Shown here: positions 52,101 to 60,197 of the stretch, piece after piece
How the letters are laid out: every line of letters starts with the position of its first letter
Numbering within the stretch: position 1 is the stretch's first letter
Assembly: GCA_038501785.1 (NCBI GenBank)
Contig: JBAMJR010000170.1
Location: 62,001-126,000, forward strand
Direction of reading: 5' to 3'
Source: Myoxocephalus aenaeus
Taxonomy: Eukaryota > Chordata > Actinopteri > Perciformes > Cottidae
Length of the DNA stretch: 64,000 nt
The notes under the pieces: model-generated
The model's database searches: none
The model's input: only the letters and a program-made list of their open reading frames with translations
What the model was told of the DNA's origin: nothing
Translations under genes and position numbers: made by a program

Positions 52101-55100
52101 TGTGCATTGAAACACTTGAAATACTCGACGAACCAAACCTCGGCTGGATAACTTGAAAGAAAACTGATGACATTTTTTTCTTTTTCCTATGCCAGAAATG
52201 GCTGCAGCTGTTTGTCAATTCCAACGTCAGAGCAGCAGGTTAATTTGTTTTCATGTACATCCTGTCAGGTGAGATGACATTTCCAATGCGGTAAAAGTAG
52301 GAAACCTAAAAGGAGAAAGCATGGGTTAAATTACTACTTGTAAAGCGCCCTGCTGGAGTGCTGTAAATCATTCTGACAGCGGAGCTGCTGAAAAATCCAC
52401 TATTTAGGTCATGCCTGTAAGTACAGCACTTCAGCAGCTTTTGATGTGGAAAATCTTTTTATTCTCCAGCGTTGGAAGAGTACCGTTGCAGATACATGAA
52501 GCGAATAGAATACAAATGTGATACGTTTTGTGGTCTCTCCGGTGCTCTCACTGGGTCCACAAGTAGACCTTCTGCTTCGACCTCAGTTGAAGAGGTGCCT
52601 CATTGACTTTTCCAATATCTTTTCCCCTGCAGCGCAAAGCTGCTTTCTTACACTTTCAATTATTTATTTTTTTTTACACATTACTAACATCAGTGTTAAA
52701 ATATTAGCTTGAATTATTTCTAACATTTATAGAGTGCGTAGGTCTTCCGTAATGTAACCGTATTATAACTTACATAATGCATTTGAAATGTCAGTAACAT
52801 TTTGCAGATTTTAGTGTTGGCCTTACTGCCTACTGCTCGGAAAGAAACCCCGACATAAGCAGGTGTCGATGACTAGCATTGTAATTCTCGCCTCAGGCAG
52901 AGTTTTTGTTGCATTTTAAAGTTATGCACGTGTTCATGCGTAATGAGGTATGCTAAAGTCGGAGAAAACACCTGCATTGATCTTTCATAATCTTGCACAT
53001 CCCCTTGTGCTCCAATATTTGCATTGCTTCACAAAAACAGATGCCAACGCGAAGCATCAGCTGCAGGCGTTTTGCTTCCGACAGCTGATTTAAAATACTT
53101 TGCTATGATGTCACTCACTGTAATTCGACCAGAAATACAACAAGACACACTATTCTCAAAAGTGGATGAGCAGTTATCTGCTTTATGTGACTCTGTGTGG
53201 ATTTACTCTTTTAAATGACTATTATATTAATTGTGGCAGGGGTCTATATGCTGTACACTGTGCATGCCGTACTGCAAAACAGACATTTTATCATTCACCC
53301 AGTGTGTGCAGAGTGAGTCCTTCCTCAATGCTGTGCACAATCCACTGATTCATAACATATATGAAACGATGCTTGTGGCCATTGGTGAGGGACATCTTTT
53401 CATATATCGCTGATATGATCTGGTTATCCATAAATTAATTCACAAACATGTTACATTACCACCCAAATGAGGTTTAATGGCAAAACCCACAAATCATTCA
53501 CCAAGACTCCCGACTGCGTGGAAGAAACCATCAACAAATGACGCTCTAGCTAATGAGATTCCAAGAAGCACTTATCATTTTCATTAAAATGTCAAGAGAG
53601 AGCATGTAAAGGAGGATCGGTCTTCACACATCTATAGTTGATTTATGCCTTTGGAATTGAAAATCATGATAGAAGTATAATGGAACTGTTTGCATCTTAT
53701 CAAGCCACATCAAACTTTCCTTCGCCATGACAGGCCTTACATCACTTGAGTTATTGTCTTAACTCGTGTTGACTCCTCAAGAAAATGAGCACATTTGACT
53801 TTGAATCATAACTGACAAGTTCTTCCTCCTCCACAAACCCAAACAGGTCAGCCCACGCGTCTCAGCCAACGTCCAAAGAGGAACTGTCCAGCACTGTGTC
53901 CGTCCAGCTTTTTAATGGAGAGACCCAGCAGCTGATCATCACCTTGGAGAACATTGGATCTGAGGACATTGAGACTCTGGAGCTCACCTCTAAGATTATC
54001 ACCACCAAAGGTTAGTACCCTGGCTTTTGACTAAACATTGTCTTTCAACCCTACTTTTTCTGGCAGGCAGGAGTCGATGTGGGAGAGTGTTGAGGTATAT
54101 CTGGGTGTCGTCAGCATAGCGGTGAAAGTCCAGGTTGAAATGGTGGATAATCTGACCGAGAGGAACGATTTTAAATGTTTAAAGGTGCCGAGTACGGCAC
54201 CTTGGGGTACACCTTGTGTGACTGTGGATGTGACAGAGTTGCGTTGGGATATGAAGTATGACCTGTTGGTTATGTAGGACAGGAGCCAGCTGAGTGCAGT
54301 TCCTTTTGATACAGAGGCCTTCAAGTCTGGAGAGCAGGATGACGTCAAGGAAGATGAGGATGTTGAGGGCGTCAACAGAAATGAGGACGTCATTGAAAAC
54401 TTTACTGAGGACACCATTGAAAACTTTACTGAAAGGGGCTCGAGGGGGAGCCAATGCCACTATGCAGCTAATTAGCATGTATAGAATGTGGGAAAACCTG
54501 CAAAGCAAATGGTGTTTTCAAATCATTGATGTGTGTTATCAGTGCTGTTTTTTAGTCAGGACACTTTTTGATGTACTTCACCCACTGAGCTTTTGCTCCA
54601 TCCTGCTGCAGGCCCCGTGTCCGCAGTACAACAGAAGGCCACTACCTGTTGCCTTTCGTTCCACATCTTTCTTCCCCCCCCGTGGCTTTTCACTCTGTGT
54701 TCCATGTCTTTGTTCAACACCTGCTCAGGTCCTCAGATCTCTGCAGTCCCTCTCACTCTGAGGGGCTGTCTCTGTCTCTCTCTCTTTTGCTTTTTTGTCT
54801 TTTGTGGGGGAAAAAAAAGCAGCTGCACAACTAAAATAGGCAGCAACATTTCCAAACATTGCACTCTATTATATTTTTTATTGATGATGAGATAAAGGAG
54901 AAATCATGCTTTGAAAACCTGTCGCCCGGTGCTACCTGTGGTCAGCAGTCCAGCCAGGTCATAAACAGTAATTACAAAATAAGTCTATTCGATGAATTTT
55001 AAACCTCTCTGTGACAGAATTCCACTGGATGTAGTGTCATTCAGCTTTGTATACCTCTGTACTTTACCCTTTGTGTTTAATTTAATCAGAAATGTAGACT

Positions 55101-58100
55101 ACCTTTGGTCCACAGACAGTTCTAAATACTGACACTAACTATATTATTACGGTATATTAACATTTATATAAATCTAGAAAGCTCAACTCTGCATATGGCT
55201 GACACCAACTGATACAAAGATGGAGGGAAGAGTGTGAATCTTACTAAATCCATGAGGAAGATATTACCGTCATATAATAATTTGATAACGAGCATTGGCC
55301 AATTTTATGTTTCATTTTGTTTTAACAAATTTATTCGGTGACCAAGTCATGTACACATTTTACAACTGAAAAACAATATTGGGAGTCACTGATTTACTTT
55401 ATCGGACGACACGTACAATACCAGTCAGTGAGAAGCTACAAGCAGCCGATAACATCGCCCGTACTGATGTACAGTATTGCTAAGGCACCAGTTGAGGGTA
55501 ACACCATTGGTATGTCATACTATTTTCTAAAGTTTTTGTTTGAGCTAATTGAGAAACAACGTGTTTGGACCTTCAACTTGAATTATACAACAGAATCAAA
55601 ACAGATGTTTGGCTATAAAAGTACACCTGTCTTTTTAACCGTTATCTTTATACATACACCACCTGTGAAGCCTTTACATATATGTTGATGCACTTTGTCA
55701 GGAACCATTTTAACAAAGGTTTTTGACCTGCAAATCTCAAACTATTGAAACATACGGAGAAGCTAGTGCTGTATTTCCTATTATTCCACCTTTAAAAAAA
55801 AGCAGTAGATTCAGAAGCAACATTCCCTTGCTCTCAGCAGCAGTTGGATCACACTGTGATGAGCAGAGGAGTGGTGGCTGGAGGCAGTATGGAATGGATC
55901 TGACATTTCCAAAATAGCCTCAGGGCTCTGTGTTTAATTGAAGACGAGCCACACTAACATATCCTCCGTCCAAGGGTTAACACTCATAGATGCTGTCTTA
56001 CCGGGTCAGGCTTACACTGCTCAGTTGTGTATTCGTCTCCCTTTTTATGCATTTTCTTTCTCTTGTGTAGAGATGGGGGGAATATTTTGCTGACCAGCCC
56101 TGTTGTAGAGTTAATGACCCAATGACAGCGTGGTGAGATAATTACTGAGTTGTGCTTGTTGCCTGGGAACTTCTGCACAAAAGCTCCGTCAAGACCTCGC
56201 TCAAGGTGAATAATAATTTGCCTGTCAGTGCTAACTAGTACAGAACTCTAATTGCAATAGCCTGGGATTTGACACGCATCCAGTGAGTACCGGTCTCTCT
56301 CTGAGCCACCCTGCCTGTAGCACACTCTGCTCCCTGCTGGCCGGACAGGGTACATTTGTAGTCTCTCCAGTTAACAGGAGTTCTCTTTTGAAATGGAGCC
56401 GTTGTTGTGCGGGCTGGAAATGATTCAGGCTGCAAACACAGCGTTGCCTCCAAGGCAGTGCTCTTTTTTTGTTGTTGTTCTTGTTGGGTAAACAAGCAAA
56501 AATAAATGACTTCTCTAGACCTGAAAACGAAACGCCTCATCTCAGCTTTCCCTCAAAGACACCTTAAACTTGACTGAATATCCTTGAATCATTGTATTCG
56601 GAAAATATTATATAATGAGACTTAACTGTAACTTTTACAATATACTTCAATTAATTACGCCAAAAAATATGCAAGCACAAAGTCATTTAAATTGACTAAT
56701 TGAGTGTAAAACATTTAAAAAACAAAGTACATACCGTAAAATTCGGGTTATAAGCCGATACTTTGACCCTTGCGGTTTATATATCGGTGCGGCTGATTTG
56801 TGGATTTTTGCGATTCTAAATTTAGCAGCAGTTGCAGAGACGTACACAATTCACGTGAAATATTCCCAAATCCCCTTCATGAGTGTTTTCACTGTAAAAC
56901 AGGCTCCTCTCAGCAGCAGCAGCCAATATATATTGCGGACTGTTTATGATTAAATACGACTTTTTCTTTCAATTTAGTAGATGCGGCGTATAAACGGGTG
57001 CGCCTTTATAACCCGCATTTTACGGTAAGTAAACTCAGTGGTCACCAACCAAAAGATAGTTCACTAAGACTCTCTCTACCTTTGCAATCAGTATTGTTCT
57101 GGCTGTTTTGGATCTCTGATACACACCAAACCAGTCTTAAAAGTAATAAAATACAATTGTTATTAATGTATTCTTAGCTTTATCATTATAATGCACCACA
57201 TGAAAATATAAGGGAGTCTAAAGATCTTTTGTAGGGCCTACATCTTGTTTCGTAATGTTGGATGCAGCATTCAAGCACATATTGTACCCAAAACAACAAT
57301 GTGTATTTTTCATTTAAATGTGGCATCGTGACGGCAGTCAAGATTTCCCTCCTTATTGAAACTGCCATTTCTTTCGGTGTGCGCTTCCAGTAGGCTTCAT
57401 TACGGTACAAAAAAAGAACCCCTGTAAGCAATTAAATATACCACATCTGAGCTGGGAGACCTTTGAAGGCCATTTTAATGTCAGACCAGCTTCCGTCTGG
57501 AGTGTGTCACAGGAGTCATGTTTTTTAAATTTAATCTGGGTTTCACTTTGGTTCTAAAGGCTGTCTGTGATGGTGTTTGATGCTTAAGTGGTTGTATTTA
57601 GTGACGACATTTCCAGGATGCACTCTTACCACAAAGGTTATTTAAGAAATTAAGAAATGTGTCCTAGTGTTACGCATTGGGGCGCACACTGTCACTAACT
57701 GCACTCCCTGAATAAATTATCAGAAGAAGAACACCTATGTCTCATTAAGATGTATTAGTTTAAGATATTACAATTGGGTTGCAAATCTCACTTATCCCCT
57801 CGGTTATTTTCACTAACAGAATGAAAAACATAATAGTTACAACAAAGTAAATGTAATCTTAAAACAACAACAGAAATATTAAATTAAAGACATCACTTTT
57901 GACTGCAAAAAGAAATGGCTAAATGGGATTTCAGTAGTAAACGGTTGGTAATTTGAGAAGATTACATTCAAGACTGGTAAACAGTCCACCATCTACCACC
58001 CACAGGCGAGACGGCAATATTGAGGGAGGATGTGTGTATTTGGGAAGATTGTGAGTTGGGTAGGAGGAAGAGACGGAAACGCTTGTTAAAAGCTTTATTT

Positions 58101-59704
58101 TACTTGTAGTCAGCATAGAAACAGTGAAGATGGCAGAGTGCCTTCTGTTAAACGCTAACCAGAGTGACCCCCAGAAAGCTGCTCGTAGACGAGCTTCCTT
58201 TTTCAAAGTACCAGTATGTGCAGGGTGTTGTTCCCAGTTTGTTCTAGAGGCTGATGACTTGCACACATCAGAGTGTACTTGCTTCTGCACTGCAGCCTCA
58301 TTGCAGCTTACGTTTCCTGTCTCTTGTTACGCAGTACAAAATAAAAAAAAAGCCATATTCCAGGTGTTCATCCTTGTGAATAACCGTCTGTAAGTGACTT
58401 GATGGAGTCTTTTGTAAAAGCTCTCAAGTGTGAACATGACGGTTCTGCCAAAGCTCACTTATTGCCTCAGAGGAAGAACAGTGTGGTCGGCTGCATTAAA
58501 CAACCCAACCTGCTAATTGCATTGCATTGCAGTGCAATTGATCATACAGTTCTCCTCCCTATTCATCTTTTCTTTTTTTTTGGTTGCCACAACTTCTGAA
58601 ACCACTGCGTTTCCAAGAAACCTGCTTTAAATAGGCCTCGTCCTTGAAGAAATTCCACAATTTAATGAGTATGTATTTTTAATCCGCTCAATCAAAGTTT
58701 TAGGGTGTTTTGCCATTTCATTCCGTTAATGATGAGGAATCATCCACTTAACATGGTGCTATTTAAAGGTGGGGTCTGGATGGATACAGCGCTCTGAATG
58801 TAGGCAGCTGGACTCCAATTATCCTTCTAAATATTATTTGCTTGACATTCTTGAGATAACGTCACCGTAACCCTTTAACTGTTAATTGATAATCATCTCA
58901 ATCAATATGAAACTGGGTGTACATGCACATGCTTGATTTCAGCGCTCATATTTAATCATAAGTAGACGTAGACTTGCCCTTCAACAGCCGCGTCCATATC
59001 GACACTGGTGCCTCCTCTGGCAAAGCACCAAAATTAGACCAATTTCTTTCAATTTCTTGTACAATTCCAGAGCAGCCGTCATTATGTGCTCCATCGTAAA
59101 CCATCATCATTGTTAGTTTCTCTTATTTTTAGGATATTTGTTATCAATGATTCCTCAATTCTTCACTTTACAAAGTGCTTCTTCACACATACCTACGTGG
59201 GTCTTTTCATGTCAAGTCACTGGCTGTAGTCCAACAACAGTGATTTGTGATGTGCAAATTCACTCTGAACATTCCGTTACCAGTTACCAATACCAGTTTG
59301 TAACTGGGAAATAAAGTGAAACAGATCACAGATTAACTTCAGTCCACTGCACCGGCTGTGTAGTCTTGTTCACTTAGATTTTCTTGCAACCATAATTTTT
59401 TTGGGGTTTGTTTTATTCAGTCAATCATTACATACAATACGAGTGTGAGGTCCCTGGACAGGGGTGTCGTATGTGTAAAGATTGTAAAGCAAATCCGAGG
59501 CAAATATGTGATTTTGGGCTATACGAAATAAACTGAATTGAATAAGTAAAGCCACAATCTAATATACAAAATAAAGAGACTTTAAAGGTATAGGTAGAAG
59601 CATAATGCCTTTATATTCCTATCCTAAATTCTTATCAATTAAATCAGATAATTAATTCGATATAAAGAAAGGAAACAAAGTGTATGTGTATGTATGTATG
59701 TATG

Positions 59705-59769
<65 letters not shown>

Positions 59770-60099
59770 AAAAAATCAGGGGTCATCTAATATTCAATGT
59801 GGCAGATTTGTTCTCCAAGCGATTACTCGGTCTGGAATTGAGTTAATATCAATATTCACAGTACTTCACTTTATTGCATTTATTTATAAATGTTTTCACG
59901 TATTTATAGAAGATATACATATAATCTTCTTTCAGAATAAATTTTCACTCCACTTTTTTTTGGGTCTCAGTTAACACTTCGTTTCATTTGATTTGTACGT
60001 ATGTATCCATCTATGTATGTATTATTTATCTCTTTTCAAACATGTTCACTACACGCACATCGCGTGCATCCATGTTTGTGTTTATACTATATGTTCATT

Positions 60100-60197
<98 letters not shown>

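Larger units (their letters stand above)
50187..53846 (+). other. trappc9: trappc9 intron 13 (3.7 kb)
   Basis: Holds a MITE-like percomorph repeat (50576-50932) and an antisense short repeat (51645-51706). The rest is AT-rich. No exon is seen. Confidence 0.6.
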
